Assembly: GCA_041747435.1 (NCBI GenBank) | Contig: JBGTFE010000146.1 | Location: forward strand, 21,686 to 85,685 | Origin: JBGTFE01 sp041747435 | GTDB taxonomy: Bacteria; Acidobacteriota; Blastocatellia; Pyrinomonadales; Pyrinomonadaceae | Length of the DNA: 64,000 bases | Reading direction: 5' to 3' | Shown: one piece after another, positions 41,507 through 51,004 of the stretch | Position numbering within the stretch: position 1 is the stretch's first letter | How the letters are laid out: the number at the start of each line of letters is the position of its first letter | Notes under the pieces: model-generated | Seen by the model: the letters and a program-made list of their open reading frames with translations, nothing else | Database searches by the model: none | Told to the model about the DNA's origin: nothing | Made by a program: the position numbers and the translations under genes

Positions 41507-43930
41507 CTATTGTGCGGCTGCGCTGAATTGTTTTTCGGTTTCAAGAATATGTAAGGTTGTCTGGATAACCGTGTCGGGATTTAACGAGATCGATGTGATG
41601 CCGCGTTCCACCAAAAATTTTGCAAATTCGGGATAATCAGACGGCGCCTGTCCGCAAATTCCGATCTTCTTGCCGTTTCTTTTTGCGGCGTCGATTGCCA
41701 TCGCCACCATTTTTTCGACCGCGCCGTTTCGTTCGTCAAAAAGATGCGCGACCATTTCGGAATCGCGATCCAAACCAAGTGCCAGTTGGGTCAAATCGTT
41801 CGAACCGATCGAATATCCGTCAAAAACCTGAAGGAATTCATCGGCAAAAACGACGTTTGCCGGCAATTCACACATTGCGTAAATTTCCAGATCGTTTTCG
41901 CCTTGTGTTAAGCCGTATTCCGCCATCAGCGCGATAACTTTTTCGCCTTCTTCAACAGTGCGGCAAAAAGGGATCATCGCTTTGACGTTCGTTAAGCCCA
42001 TATCGTCGCGCACGCGACAGAGCGCCTGACATTCGAGTTTGAATCCGGCTTTATAACGGTCGTCGTAGTATCGCGCCGCGCCGCGAAAGCCGAGCATCGG
42101 ATTTTCTTCTAAAGGTTCGAATTCGCTTCCGCCGATAAGCCGTGCGTACTCATTCGATTTAAAGTCCGACATTCTTACGATCACGGGTTTCGGATAAAAT
42201 GCCGCCGCGATGCGTCCGACTCCTTCTGCCAAATTCCGCACGAAAAATTCTTTCGGCTCTTCTTCCAAAATGCGGTTTGAAATCTCATCGATGTCGTTGC
42301 GGTTTCGCAAATTCGGATAATTGACGAGCGCCATCGGGTGAATGCCGATCGCATTGTTGATAATGAATTCAAGCCGCGCAAGTCCGACGCCGTCGTTAGG
42401 AAGCCGCGAAACGGCAAAAGCGTGATCCGGATCGCCGACGTTCATCATCACTTGCGTTTTCGGACGTTCGGAATCCGTGATTTCGTGACGGTCGACCGTA
42501 AATCCTATTTCGCCATAATAGACATTTCCGCGGTCGCCTTCAGCGCACGAAACCGTGACATCGACGCCGCTTTTCAACATTTCGGTCGCGTTGCCGGTTC
42601 CGACGATGCACGGAATTCCAAGCTCGCGGCTGATTATCGCGCTGTGACACGTGCGTCCGCCGCGATTTGTAACGATCGCCGAAGCGCGTTTCATGATCGG
42701 TTCCCAAGCCGGATCGGTCATCGAAGTGACGAGAATTTCGCCTTCGTTAAAACTTGTGATCCTATTGGTGTCGAGAAGAACGTGCGCCGTCCCGAATCCG
42801 ATCTTTTCACCGACCGCGACACCCGAAACCAGCGGAGCGCCGTGATTTTCAGACAGAGAATAGCTCTCGATAAAGTTTTCCGATTTCTGGGCGTGAACGG
42901 TTTCGGGACGCGCCTGCAAAATAAAAAGCTCGCCCGTAACGCCGTCTTTTGCCCACTCGATGTCCATCGGTTGCTGCCGTCCAGCGCGTTTTGAGTAATG
43001 ATCTTCGATCGCGCACGCCCATTTTGCAAGCTGCAAAACTTCGTAACCCGAAAGACAAAAACGTTTACGCTGAGATTCCACAACATCGCGAACCTGCGTT
43101 CCGGTGCCGTCGTCCGCAAAAACCATTTTTACTTCCTTAACGCCGAGTTTTCGCGTTACGATCGGGCGAAAACCAAGTTTAAGAGTCGGTTTGAAAATTA
43201 TCCACTCATCCGGCGTCGCCATTCCCTGCACGACCGCTTCGCCGAGTCCCCACGCGCCGTTAATGACCACCGCGTCGCGAAAACCGCTTTCGGTGTCGAG
43301 CGTGAACATGACGCCGGAACACGCAATGTCCGAACGAACCATGGGTTGAATTCCGATCGATAAAGCAACGTCAAAATGGTCAAATCCTTTTGCCGTGCGG
43401 TAAGAGATCGCGCGGTCGGTCCAGAGCGACGCGTAACATTTATGACAAGCTTCGATTAGCTGCGTTTCGCCGCGAACATTTAAGATCGTGTCTTGCTGTC
43501 CGGCAAACGATGCGTCCGGCAAATCTTCCGCCGTTGCGCTGGAGCGCACCGCAACTTCGAATGCTTTTTTGCCAATGCGCGATCCTAATCTTTTGTAAGC
43601 ATCAAAGATCGCTGTTTCGACTTCTTTCGGAAACGGCGTTTCGAGCATCAAATTCCGCGCGGCTGCGCCGACGCGCGCCAAGTCTTCGAGGTTATTAACA
43701 TCCAAACCCTTCAAAAGTTTCTGCAATTTTTTCCGCAAATCGTCCGTTGTGAGCAGCAGTTCATAAGCGTGACTCGTCGTCGAAAATCCGTCGACGGCGC
43801 GCACGCCCTGCGTCGTCAGTTCGCGGAAAAGCTCGCCCAAGCTTGCACATTTCCCGCCGACGAGCGCGACATCATCCGCGCCGACCTTATCGAGATCAAG
43901 GACAAAAGGGTTTGGAGTTTCCATTGACAT
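41507..43930 (-). CDS. ppsA: Phosphoenolpyruvate synthase
   Basis: An 807-residue enzyme with the N-terminal ATP-grasp domain (residues 1-340, VGGKCASLGELF, SSATAEDLPDASFAGQQDT), a central phospho-histidine domain with GGRTCHSAIISRELGIPCIVG (catalytic His near residue 428), and a C-terminal PEP/pyruvate-binding TIM barrel ending in GICGQAPSD (catalytic Cys) and SLNPDTV. It makes PEP from pyruvate and ATP in gluconeogenesis. A gene for class II fructose-1,6-bisphosphatase lies 29 bases upstream on the same strand, so two irreversible gluconeogenic steps are encoded together. Length and domain order match E. coli PpsA. Confidence 0.95.
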   Translation of the reverse strand: MSMETPNPFVLDLDKVGADDVALVGGKCASLGELFRELTTQGVRAVDGFSTTSHAYELLLTTDDLRKKLQKLLKGLDVNNLEDLARVGAAARNLMLETPFPKEVETAIFDAYKRLGSRIGKKAFEVAVRSSATAEDLPDASFAGQQDTILNVRGETQLIEACHKCYASLWTDRAISYRTAKGFDHFDVALSIGIQPMVRSDIACSGVMFTLDTESGFRDAVVINGAWGLGEAVVQGMATPDEWIIFKPTLKLGFRPIVTRKLGVKEVKMVFADDGTGTQVRDVVESQRKRFCLSGYEVLQLAKWACAIEDHYSKRAGRQQPMDIEWAKDGVTGELFILQARPETVHAQKSENFIESYSLSENHGAPLVSGVAVGEKIGFGTAHVLLDTNRITSFNEGEILVTSMTDPAWEPIMKRASAIVTNRGGRTCHSAIISRELGIPCIVGTGNATEMLKSGVDVTVSCAEGDRGNVYYGEIGFTVDRHEITDSERPKTQVMMNVGDPDHAFAVSRLPNDGVGLARLEFIINNAIGIHPMALVNYPNLRNRNDIDEISNRILEEEPKEFFVRNLAEGVGRIAAAFYPKPVIVRMSDFKSNEYARLIGGSEFEPLEENPMLGFRGAARYYDDRYKAGFKLECQALCRVRDDMGLTNVKAMIPFCRTVEEGEKVIALMAEYGLTQGENDLEIYAMCELPANVVFADEFLQVFDGYSIGSNDLTQLALGLDRDSEMVAHLFDERNGAVEKMVAMAIDAAKRNGKKIGICGQAPSDYPEFAKFLVERGITSISLNPDTVIQTTLHILETEKQFSAAAQ

Positions 43931-43959
43931 TCTTGTGTGTTTAATCAGACTGCGACTCG

Positions 43960-45003
43960 CTAAAATCTAATCACCGCGTCCGGTCCGCCTTCGACGTGAA
44001 CCGTATCGACAAAGCGTATGCTTTTTGAATCTGTCGTCATCACGACGGAATGCGTGCGTTTGCCCGAACCGAAAAATCGAACTCCGCGCAGCAAAGCGCC
44101 GTCCGTCACGCCGGTGGCGGCAAAAATTATTTTCTTACCGGGCGCAAGGTCGTTCGTGTCGTAAACTTTGTCGGGATCGTGGATGCCCATTTTCTTTAGC
44201 CGTTTCATAACTTCCGCAACGGGCGGAACCTTTGATTTATCGACGCCGAGTCTGTCAGGATCAAATACGAGTTTTGCAAGGATTTCGCCATTCAGACATT
44301 TCATCGCCGCTGCCGTGATCACGCCTTCGGGCGCGCCGCCGATTCCCATCAGCGCGTGAATATTCGTGCCGGCGACCGCCGCTGAAATTCCGGCGGAAAG
44401 ATCACCGTCAGAGATCAGGCGAATTCTCGCGCCGGACGCACGAACATCGTCGATCAATTGCTTGTGACGCCCGCGGTCAAGACAGATCACCGTCAAATCT
44501 TCGATTTCGCGTCCCAAACGCCGCGCGATGTTTTTCAGATTGTCTTGAACGGGCGCATCAATATCGACCGCGCCGCGACAGGAAGGTCCGACGACGATCT
44601 TGTCCATGTAAATATCGGGCGCGTTGAGAAGTCCGCCGCGTTCAGAGGCTGCGAGAACGGCGATCGCGTTGTTTGCGCCGAGAGCGCAAAGATTTGTGCC
44701 TTCGAGCGGATCAACGGCAATATCGACTTCGGGAAACTCGGCGCGCGCTTCGTCCGAAAAAATGCCGCCGCCGAGTTCTTCGCCGATATAAAGCATCGGC
44801 GCTTCGTCTCGCTCGCCTTCGCCGATAACTATCCGTCCGCGCATCGGAACGCTGTCCATTACTTCGCGCATTGCCTCGACCGCGACGTGATCCGAATGCT
44901 TGCGGTCGCCCTGTCCCATCGTCTTCGCCGATTCGATCGCCGCCGCCTCGGTCACACGCAAAAAATCGAGCGCTAATTCGCGTTCTGCTTTTAGATTTTT
45001 CAT
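43960..45003 (-). CDS. glpX: Class II fructose-1,6-bisphosphatase (GlpX)
   Basis: The 347-residue enzyme shows the GlpX metal and substrate motifs: MGQGDRKHSDHVAVEAMR, GEGERDEAPMLYIGEELG, DPLEGTNLCA and GIGGAPEGVITAAAMKCLNG. It removes the 1-phosphate of fructose 1,6-bisphosphate in gluconeogenesis; some relatives also act on sedoheptulose 1,7-bisphosphate. It is the first gene of a probable operon with ppsA. The start ATG ends at 45003. No fructose-bisphosphate aldolase or carbon-fixation genes are near, so I see no reason to infer an autotrophic role. Confidence 0.95.
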   Translation of the reverse strand: MKNLKAERELALDFLRVTEAAAIESAKTMGQGDRKHSDHVAVEAMREVMDSVPMRGRIVIGEGERDEAPMLYIGEELGGGIFSDEARAEFPEVDIAVDPLEGTNLCALGANNAIAVLAASERGGLLNAPDIYMDKIVVGPSCRGAVDIDAPVQDNLKNIARRLGREIEDLTVICLDRGRHKQLIDDVRASGARIRLISDGDLSAGISAAVAGTNIHALMGIGGAPEGVITAAAMKCLNGEILAKLVFDPDRLGVDKSKVPPVAEVMKRLKKMGIHDPDKVYDTNDLAPGKKIIFAATGVTDGALLRGVRFFGSGKRTHSVVMTTDSKSIRFVDTVHVEGGPDAVIRF

Positions 45004-45135
45004 AATTATGTTCTAAATTAAAATTTTGATATTGAAGAAATTCTAACACTTGTCTATGCAGATTTGACAAGTTAGGCTCACAGATATTACGTTTTTAATT
45101 TGCTTTAAGACACGCTTCGAGGAGATTGGATAAAA

Positions 45136-45432
45136 ATGACTTATATCGTGACGACGCCCTGCATCGACTGCAAATACACGGACTGTGCCGCGGTTTGCCC
45201 GGTCGAAGCTTTTCACGAAACGCCCGACAGACTTTTGATCAATCCTGACACTTGCATCGACTGCGACGCGTGCCTGCCGGAATGCCCGGTCGAAGCTATC
45301 TTTTCGGATATGTCTTACCCGCCTGAATACGAAGAATGGATGGCGAAAAATGCGGACGCGGAAAATTTCCCGATCATTAGCACAAAAGTTCCGGCGCTTC
45401 ACGGTCCGGGATGTTCGGGTCCGCCGGAATAG
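45136..45432 (+). CDS. fdxA: FdxA-type ferredoxin with two iron-sulfur clusters
   Basis: A 98-residue ferredoxin beginning MTYIVTTPCIDCKYTDCAAVCPVEAF, then CIDCDACLPECPVEAIF. The cysteine pattern fits the seven-iron (3Fe-4S plus 4Fe-4S) FdxA group, in which one site lacks the fourth cysteine ligand; the two halves are partial repeats of each other. It carries electrons in the cytoplasm for unknown partners. A GAGGAG ribosome-binding site precedes the ATG. It is divergent from the glpX gene and followed by a composite palindromic repeat. Confidence 0.9.
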   Translation: MTYIVTTPCIDCKYTDCAAVCPVEAFHETPDRLLINPDTCIDCDACLPECPVEAIFSDMSYPPEYEEWMAKNADAENFPIISTKVPALHGPGCSGPPE

Positions 45433-45438
45433 GTTTGA

Positions 45439-45588
45439 AGTTCCGTTCAGGAACGCCATGTTTGTAGAAAAACCGATTCTGAAATTTACCGAGTTCCGTA
45501 GGAACGACATAAAAGTATGACGTTCCTACGGAACTTGAATGATTTTTGCGCGCTTACGTCCTACAAATATTCCGCTCCTGGCGGAGCT
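45439..45588. repeat. Composite REP-like element of three related palindromic units
   Basis: Three units share a GTTCCG...GGAACG core. Unit one (45439-45467) reads AGTTCCGTTCAGGAACG then CCATGTTTGTAG. Unit two (45492-45535) is a perfect 15-base inverted repeat, AGTTCCGTAGGAACG, around a 14-base loop. Unit three (45558-45588) is an inverted, diverged copy of unit one including the same TTTGTAG tail. The whole is thus a nested inverted repeat of about 150 bases filling the space between fdxA and the TonB receptor gene. Elements with this core occur as dispersed REP/BIME-like repeats, mobilised by RAYT transposases; no such transposase is in the window. Confidence 0.75.
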
Positions 45589-45597
45589 CAGATCAAA

Positions 45598-47898
45598 TCA
45601 CTTCCAACGAATTCCAATCCGAAAATTTATCGGCGAGCTGACGGTTCTGACCGGCGTTTTGCCGACAGAATAACGCGAGTTGAAAACATTTTCGACGGCA
45701 AAGAAGATCTGCGCATTTTCTTTAAAATTTCGCGCGGCGAAAAAGTCGAGCTGAAAATATGGTTCGAGCCGCAAGGTATTTAAATCATCGTCGAACTGTG
45801 CCGACGATGCCCGACCTTGCAGCGCAATGGTCCACTCTTTTCTTAAGTAATTCGTTTGAAAAGTGAATTGGTGCCGCGCAACCTGCGGAACAGGTAAGCC
45901 TTCCAAGGTTCGATTCGACGGAAAATCCGCAACGCGCGAATCGGACAAAAGATAGCCGAGCGAAACGCGAAAGTCAGTAAAACGCCGTTCGGTTTGAATT
46001 TCCAAACCTGCGGCTCGTGTTTTTCCCGCATTTTGGCGCTGCCGCGTGATCAAGTTTGGCACAACGTTCAAAGTTACATTGGCGACGGCTTGCGCGATCT
46101 CGGTAAAGAAAAAATTCCCGCGAACGTAAAATCTGTTTCGTGCGAAGCTCGTTCCCAATTCAAAATTTGTCGCCTTTTCCGCTTTCAAATTTTCGTTCGC
46201 AAGCGTTACGACGCTGCCGACGCGAAAGCCGCGGTAAAGCTCGTTTAGCGTTGGCGCGCGAAAGCTTTTCGACGCGATGGCGAAGAACGACAAGTGTTCG
46301 TTCGCCTGAAAAAGTGCGGAAATTTGCGGCGAAAAAGCGCTTTCGTAGCGGTCGGGAAAATTGTCGGTTGTTGTCTGATTGTTTGAAACCGTTCGCGTCG
46401 AACTATACGCGCGCACGTTCGTCCAATCGTCGTAACGAACGCTTCCGGCGAGAACAAATTTTGAGCCAAACCGAACAAAATCCTGCACGAAAACGGCGAA
46501 AATTCTTTCGCGTCCGCCCGCGCCGGAAAACGAAGTTATGTTGTTATTTGAAAATCCGATCTCGTCGCTCGCGCCGCGTGTTTCCTTTAGATCGAAGCCG
46601 ATTACAAAAGTCTGAATCTGTTGAAAAACACCGGTGAGCTGGCTCGAAAAACCGATATTTTGCGCGGGAACTCGCTGAATTCTGGTCAAATTTTCGCTGT
46701 TCCTATCGGCGCTGACCGCGGAAAAGGTTTGGTCGTATGTTTGCGAACCGCCAAAGATGCGCCAGGTGAATTTGAGATCGGTAACTTCACGTTTTGTGTC
46801 GGGAAGACTTATTTGCGGGTTGGCAATTTCCCATCCGCCGCCGAAAACGAAGTTCCTTATATGAGTTCGATTGATCTGCGCGGGCGTTCCGTTTGTCCGC
46901 GCTTCGCCGAAAACTGAAGGTCGGAAAAAGATGTAAGACTTATCTTTGAATTCTTTGCCGAATCGCGCGGAAAGATTTGAATTTTTCGATCCGGCAAAGC
47001 TGTCGACCGCGCCGCGCTCGGCTTTGTCGACCAAAATATAGCCTCGCGTTTGAAAGATAGAAGCAGTAATATCTGCGCTCGCGTTGTTTTTTGCCGCGCC
47101 GAAAAACGTCGAACCGGAAAAGGTATTTTGCGTTCCGCCGAAAATTTCAGCAGAAAAAACAAAATTTTCACGCGGTTTTCGCGGCAAAATGTTGATCGCG
47201 CCGCTCAAAGCGCCGCTGCCGTAAAGGCTCGACGCGCCGCCGCGCAAAACTTCGACGCGCTCGACGCCGATCGGCGGGACGCGATTCCATTGAACCCAAC
47301 CGCCAAATGCGTCGTTTATCGGAACGCCTTCAAATAAAACCAAACTTCTGCTCGCACCGCTCGCACCGACTCCGCGCAGAGAAACGCCCTGCGCCGTCGG
47401 ATTCGCGCTGCGGCTTCCCGAACGCCTGAAAAGCGAAAAGCCCGGAACTTGCCGGAGCGCCTCATCGATAGTCGGCGCGGCGGTCGTTCTTATTTCCTCA
47501 CGGACGAGCGTAACGATGCTCGCGGCGGTTTCGCCGAGCCGCGTTTCCATCCGATTTGCGGTGACTACGATTTCCTCGCGCACGTCCGAAGGAACGAGTG
47601 TAAACGTCATCTCGGCAGAAAAATCTTGAGTATTTTCTATTGTTTGGCGTAGAATGGAAAAGCCCGTCGCAACAATTGAAAGTTGGAAATCGTCGGCAAA
47701 GTCCAGCGCGCACGAAAATTTACCGTTTTTGTTTGTTTCGCAGCGTGCGATCTTGCCGGAAGTCGATACAATTCGGATTTCGGCTCCGACGACGGCTGCG
47801 CCCGCTTGATCGACTACAGTTCCGCGCAAAACGCGCTCTTGCGCGTGAATTTGACCCAAGCAGGCAAAGAAAATAATTAGTGCCGAAATGGTCTTCAT
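45598..47898 (-). CDS. TonB-dependent outer-membrane receptor
   Basis: From the ATG ending at 47898 the protein has 766 residues and a signal peptide (cleavage near IHAQ). An N-terminal carboxypeptidase-regulatory-like domain (about 25-105) precedes the plug (about 120-235: IDEALRQVPGF, QGVSLRGVGASGASRSLVLFEGVPI, VERVEVLRGGASSLYGSGALSGAINI) and a 22-strand-type barrel. Layout and short plug motifs resemble BtuB- or CirA-like receptors, but the ligand cannot be told. The C terminus ends in RIGIRWK, not an aromatic residue, somewhat atypical for a barrel. No TonB, ExbBD or uptake ABC genes are adjacent. Confidence 0.9.
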   Translation of the reverse strand: MKTISALIIFFACLGQIHAQERVLRGTVVDQAGAAVVGAEIRIVSTSGKIARCETNKNGKFSCALDFADDFQLSIVATGFSILRQTIENTQDFSAEMTFTLVPSDVREEIVVTANRMETRLGETAASIVTLVREEIRTTAAPTIDEALRQVPGFSLFRRSGSRSANPTAQGVSLRGVGASGASRSLVLFEGVPINDAFGGWVQWNRVPPIGVERVEVLRGGASSLYGSGALSGAINILPRKPRENFVFSAEIFGGTQNTFSGSTFFGAAKNNASADITASIFQTRGYILVDKAERGAVDSFAGSKNSNLSARFGKEFKDKSYIFFRPSVFGEARTNGTPAQINRTHIRNFVFGGGWEIANPQISLPDTKREVTDLKFTWRIFGGSQTYDQTFSAVSADRNSENLTRIQRVPAQNIGFSSQLTGVFQQIQTFVIGFDLKETRGASDEIGFSNNNITSFSGAGGRERIFAVFVQDFVRFGSKFVLAGSVRYDDWTNVRAYSSTRTVSNNQTTTDNFPDRYESAFSPQISALFQANEHLSFFAIASKSFRAPTLNELYRGFRVGSVVTLANENLKAEKATNFELGTSFARNRFYVRGNFFFTEIAQAVANVTLNVVPNLITRQRQNAGKTRAAGLEIQTERRFTDFRVSLGYLLSDSRVADFPSNRTLEGLPVPQVARHQFTFQTNYLRKEWTIALQGRASSAQFDDDLNTLRLEPYFQLDFFAARNFKENAQIFFAVENVFNSRYSVGKTPVRTVSSPINFRIGIRWK

Positions 47899-47975
47899 TA
47901 AATATTTGACGCGCGTAAAGCGGAAAAACACGCGATTTATGATTTTATTATAACGAAATCAGCCTAAGAGATTAG

Positions 47976-49199
47976 ATGCAAATGCACGACGCCGCAGATA
48001 AAAATTTACCGACCGGAGGCGAAGCCACAGGTCTCGCAATGGATTTACGACCGAAAATCCTCGTCCTTTTCGGCACACGACCCGAAGCGATCAAACTTGC
48101 GCCGGTGATCCATGAGCTAAAACGAAAAGATTTTAATACGATCGTCGTTTCCTCAAGCCAGCACAAAGATCTGCTTGCGCCGCTTTTTGAAATTCTCGAT
48201 ATTGAGGTCGATCACAATTTGCGCGTGATGACGGCGAACCAAACGCCAAACGAAGTCGGCTCGCGCGTTCTCGCAAAACTCGACAAGATTTTAGACGCGG
48301 AAAAACCCGATCTAATTTTGGTTCAGGGCGATACGACTACAACTTTCGCGGGCGCGTTCGCCGGTTTTAACCGCAGAATTCCGGTCGGACACGTCGAAGC
48401 GGGCTTGCGTTCCGGCAATCCGAACAGTCCTTTCCCGGAAGAAATGAATCGCCGACTTGTGTCGCAGATCGCGACTTTTCATTTCGCCGCGACCGAGAAA
48501 AATCGCCACAATCTTTTGGCGGAACATATTTCAACGGAAAAGATCTTTGTAACCGGAAATCCGGTCGTCGATTCGCTTCAGCTGATGATAAAAAACGTCA
48601 GACGAAGCGATGAGATCCACCAACTCGTTTCGGAAACCGCCGGGCTGAAGCGAATTTTGCTGACGACGCATCGCCGCGAAAGCTTTGGACAAACAATGAC
48701 CGGAAACCTGGAAGTTTTGCGCGATTTTGTTGAGCGAAGAAAAAATACATGTCTGATCTTTCCGGTTCATCCGAATCCGAATGTTCAGAAAGTAACTCGA
48801 AAAATTCTTGCCGATTGCGAGCGAATTTACTTGCTCGATCCGCTTGATTACACCGATTTTCTTGCGTTGATGAAAAAATCATGGCTTATAGTCTCCGATT
48901 CCGGCGGCGTGCAGGAGGAAGCGCCGAGTTTGGGCAAACCGCTTTTTGTTTTGCGCGAAAACACCGAAAGACCTGAAGCCATTGAAGCAAAAGTTGCAAA
49001 ATTGGTCGGCGGCAATCCCGTGATCCTGCAAAAAATGCTCGAAGAAAATTACGCGATCGAAACGTGGATAAAAAGCGTCAAGGAAATCAGAAATCCTTTC
49101 GGCGACGGTAAAGCCGCAAAGCGGATCGTCAAGATCATCGAGGAAAAGCTGAAAGTAACGGCGTTCCAGCGATCGCTTTTCCGCGCTCAAAGCTCATAA
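47976..49199 (+). CDS. UDP-N-acetylglucosamine 2-epimerase (non-hydrolysing, WecB/WbpI type)
   Basis: The 407-residue enzyme has LFGTRPEAIKLAPVI near the N terminus, HVEAGLRSGNPNSPFPEEMNR, and the C-terminal nucleotide-binding SDSGGVQEEAPSLGKPL. These are the signatures of WecB-like epimerases that convert UDP-GlcNAc or a 3-acetamido derivative to the manno form. A downstream ATG at 48039 would also keep the whole domain. Its stop codon is directly followed by the start of the deacetylase-glycosyltransferase gene. Together with the downstream aminotransferase, oxidoreductase and acetyltransferase it would fit a route to a diacetamido-uronic acid sugar (Wbp-like), which makes WbpI-like specificity possible. 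Confidence 0.9.
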   Translation: MQMHDAADKNLPTGGEATGLAMDLRPKILVLFGTRPEAIKLAPVIHELKRKDFNTIVVSSSQHKDLLAPLFEILDIEVDHNLRVMTANQTPNEVGSRVLAKLDKILDAEKPDLILVQGDTTTTFAGAFAGFNRRIPVGHVEAGLRSGNPNSPFPEEMNRRLVSQIATFHFAATEKNRHNLLAEHISTEKIFVTGNPVVDSLQLMIKNVRRSDEIHQLVSETAGLKRILLTTHRRESFGQTMTGNLEVLRDFVERRKNTCLIFPVHPNPNVQKVTRKILADCERIYLLDPLDYTDFLALMKKSWLIVSDSGGVQEEAPSLGKPLFVLRENTERPEAIEAKVAKLVGGNPVILQKMLEENYAIETWIKSVKEIRNPFGDGKAAKRIVKIIEEKLKVTAFQRSLFRAQSS

Positions 49200-50909
49200 A
49201 TGACTCAGCCCAACAAGAAGAAAAAACATCTGTTGACCGTTTTGGTCGAGGACTATTTTCACGTCGGCGCGTTTGAAAATCTCATACAGCAGCGAAATTG
49301 GTCCCATTTTGAGCCGCGTTACGAACAAAACACATTAAAAGCGCTTGATCTGCTTGATGATTACAATACGAAAGCCACTTTTTTTGTTCTCGGCTGGATC
49401 GCAGAACAAAATCCGCGCCTGATTCGCGAGATCGTCTCGCGCGGACACGAAGTCGCAAGCCGCGGCTTTTACCATCGCAGCCTGCGGCATCTCACACCGG
49501 TAGAATTTCGCGAAGATCTGCGCCGCACAAACCAGGTTTTGGAAGACGCCGGCGGGCAGAAGATCATCGGTTATCGCGCGGCGGAAAAGTTGGCGTATGA
49601 AAAGGACGATTGGGTTTTCGATATTCTCGCCGAAGAAGATTTTGTTTACGATGCATCGTTTTTACCCGTAAAAAAAGATGCGAAATCGAAACGCCTCGCC
49701 CATCAGGTTCACGCGAACGGAAAAGTCGTCTGGGAATTTCCGTATTCAACGCGGAACGTCGGTTTGGGACTTCTTCCCATTTCCGGCGGAAATTATTTTC
49801 GCCAGATCCCATATACGCTTCTCAAACACGCGGTGCACGATTGGCATGAGCGCTACGAAGAGCCGTTCGTATTGTATTTTCACGTTTGGGAACTTGATCC
49901 CGAACAACCGCGAATCTCGGCGGCATCGCGCTACAACCGAATTCGGCACTATCGCAAACTCGACAAAATGGAATGGGTCTTAAAGGAATATTTAAAGAAA
50001 TACGATTTCGTTGGCGGCGCCGCGTTTTTGGATGTTAAAGACGATTTGCGAATTGCGAATTACGAATTGCAGGAAGAAAAATCCGTTCCGGAAATTCCGG
50101 ATCGAAAATCCAAGACTGCAACTCAAATTTCCATCGCTCTTCCTTGCTACAACGAAGAAGAAGCATTGCCGTATTTGGCAAATACATTGCGAAGCGTCGA
50201 GCAGAATTTATCCGAAAAAGGCTATGAGCCGAAGTTTATTTTCGTCGATGATTGCAGCACAGACGGCACGCTCGCGAAATTAAATGAGCTGTTTGGCTCG
50301 GAGGAAAATGTACAGATTCTACGGCACGAAACGAATCAAGGCGTCGCTGCCGGAATTATGACCGGTCTAAAAGCGGCGAAAACCGAAATTGTCTGTTCTA
50401 TGGATTGCGACTGCACATACGATCCGCACGAACTCGAAAATATGCTTCCGCTTCTCGCTGACGGCGTCGATATGGTCACGGCTTCGCCGTATCATCTAAA
50501 AGGCGGCGTCAGAAACGTTCCCGAATGGCGTTTGTTTCTCTCAAAAGGCGCATCTTTTCTATATCGCCGCGCTTTGCGTTCAAAGCTTTCAACCTATACA
50601 AGCTGTTTTCGCATCTATCGCCGCAGCTCAGTAGTCGATCTTGAAATTAATGAAAAAGGCTTTCTCGGCGTTGCGGAAATGCTCGGAAGGCTTGATCTCA
50701 AGGGCGGAAGGATCGTCGAATTTCCCGCAGTTTTGGAAGTCCGCCTTTTCGGATTCTCAAAAATGAAAACCGCCCGCACAATTTTCGGACATCTGAGTCT
50801 GCTCTCAAATCTCGCAAAAACTCGTTTATTCGGGAAAACCACCGCAATTAGAACTTCTTTACCTAAGGAAAATCTGAAACCACAGATCGATTCCGAAATT
50901 CAAAGGTAA
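49200..50909 (+). CDS. Fusion of a polysaccharide deacetylase-like domain and a family 2 glycosyltransferase
   Basis: Residues 1-280 are a NodB-type deacetylase of the exosortase-associated kind (VEDYFHVGAFE, TFFVLGWIAE, GYRA), and residues 305-569 are a GT2 enzyme related to dolichyl-phosphate mannose synthase (SIALPCYNEEEALPYL, FVDDCSTDGT, the DCD motif in SMDCDC). In the deacetylase half the metal site normally seen as SHGxxH reads SRGFYH, so the first His is Arg and activity is doubtful. The two halves are joined by a linker encoded by word-like repeat DNA. No membrane helix is evident. The protein would act in surface-polysaccharide assembly. Exosortase genes are not in the window. Confidence 0.85.
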   Translation: MTQPNKKKKHLLTVLVEDYFHVGAFENLIQQRNWSHFEPRYEQNTLKALDLLDDYNTKATFFVLGWIAEQNPRLIREIVSRGHEVASRGFYHRSLRHLTPVEFREDLRRTNQVLEDAGGQKIIGYRAAEKLAYEKDDWVFDILAEEDFVYDASFLPVKKDAKSKRLAHQVHANGKVVWEFPYSTRNVGLGLLPISGGNYFRQIPYTLLKHAVHDWHERYEEPFVLYFHVWELDPEQPRISAASRYNRIRHYRKLDKMEWVLKEYLKKYDFVGGAAFLDVKDDLRIANYELQEEKSVPEIPDRKSKTATQISIALPCYNEEEALPYLANTLRSVEQNLSEKGYEPKFIFVDDCSTDGTLAKLNELFGSEENVQILRHETNQGVAAGIMTGLKAAKTEIVCSMDCDCTYDPHELENMLPLLADGVDMVTASPYHLKGGVRNVPEWRLFLSKGASFLYRRALRSKLSTYTSCFRIYRRSSVVDLEINEKGFLGVAEMLGRLDLKGGRIVEFPAVLEVRLFGFSKMKTARTIFGHLSLLSNLAKTRLFGKTTAIRTSLPKENLKPQIDSEIQR

Positions 50910-51004
50910 TTATAAGTTTAGTTAAAAACCAACCGTAGAATCAAAAAAATAGCGCCAGGACTTTTGTTCTTGCGAGATTTGCGGACATCAAAAACGAGGA
51001 ATTT

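Noticed and set aside
42338..42994. Plus-strand frame of 218 codons inside ppsA
   Set aside because: PEP synthase motifs on the other strand span this region without interruption.
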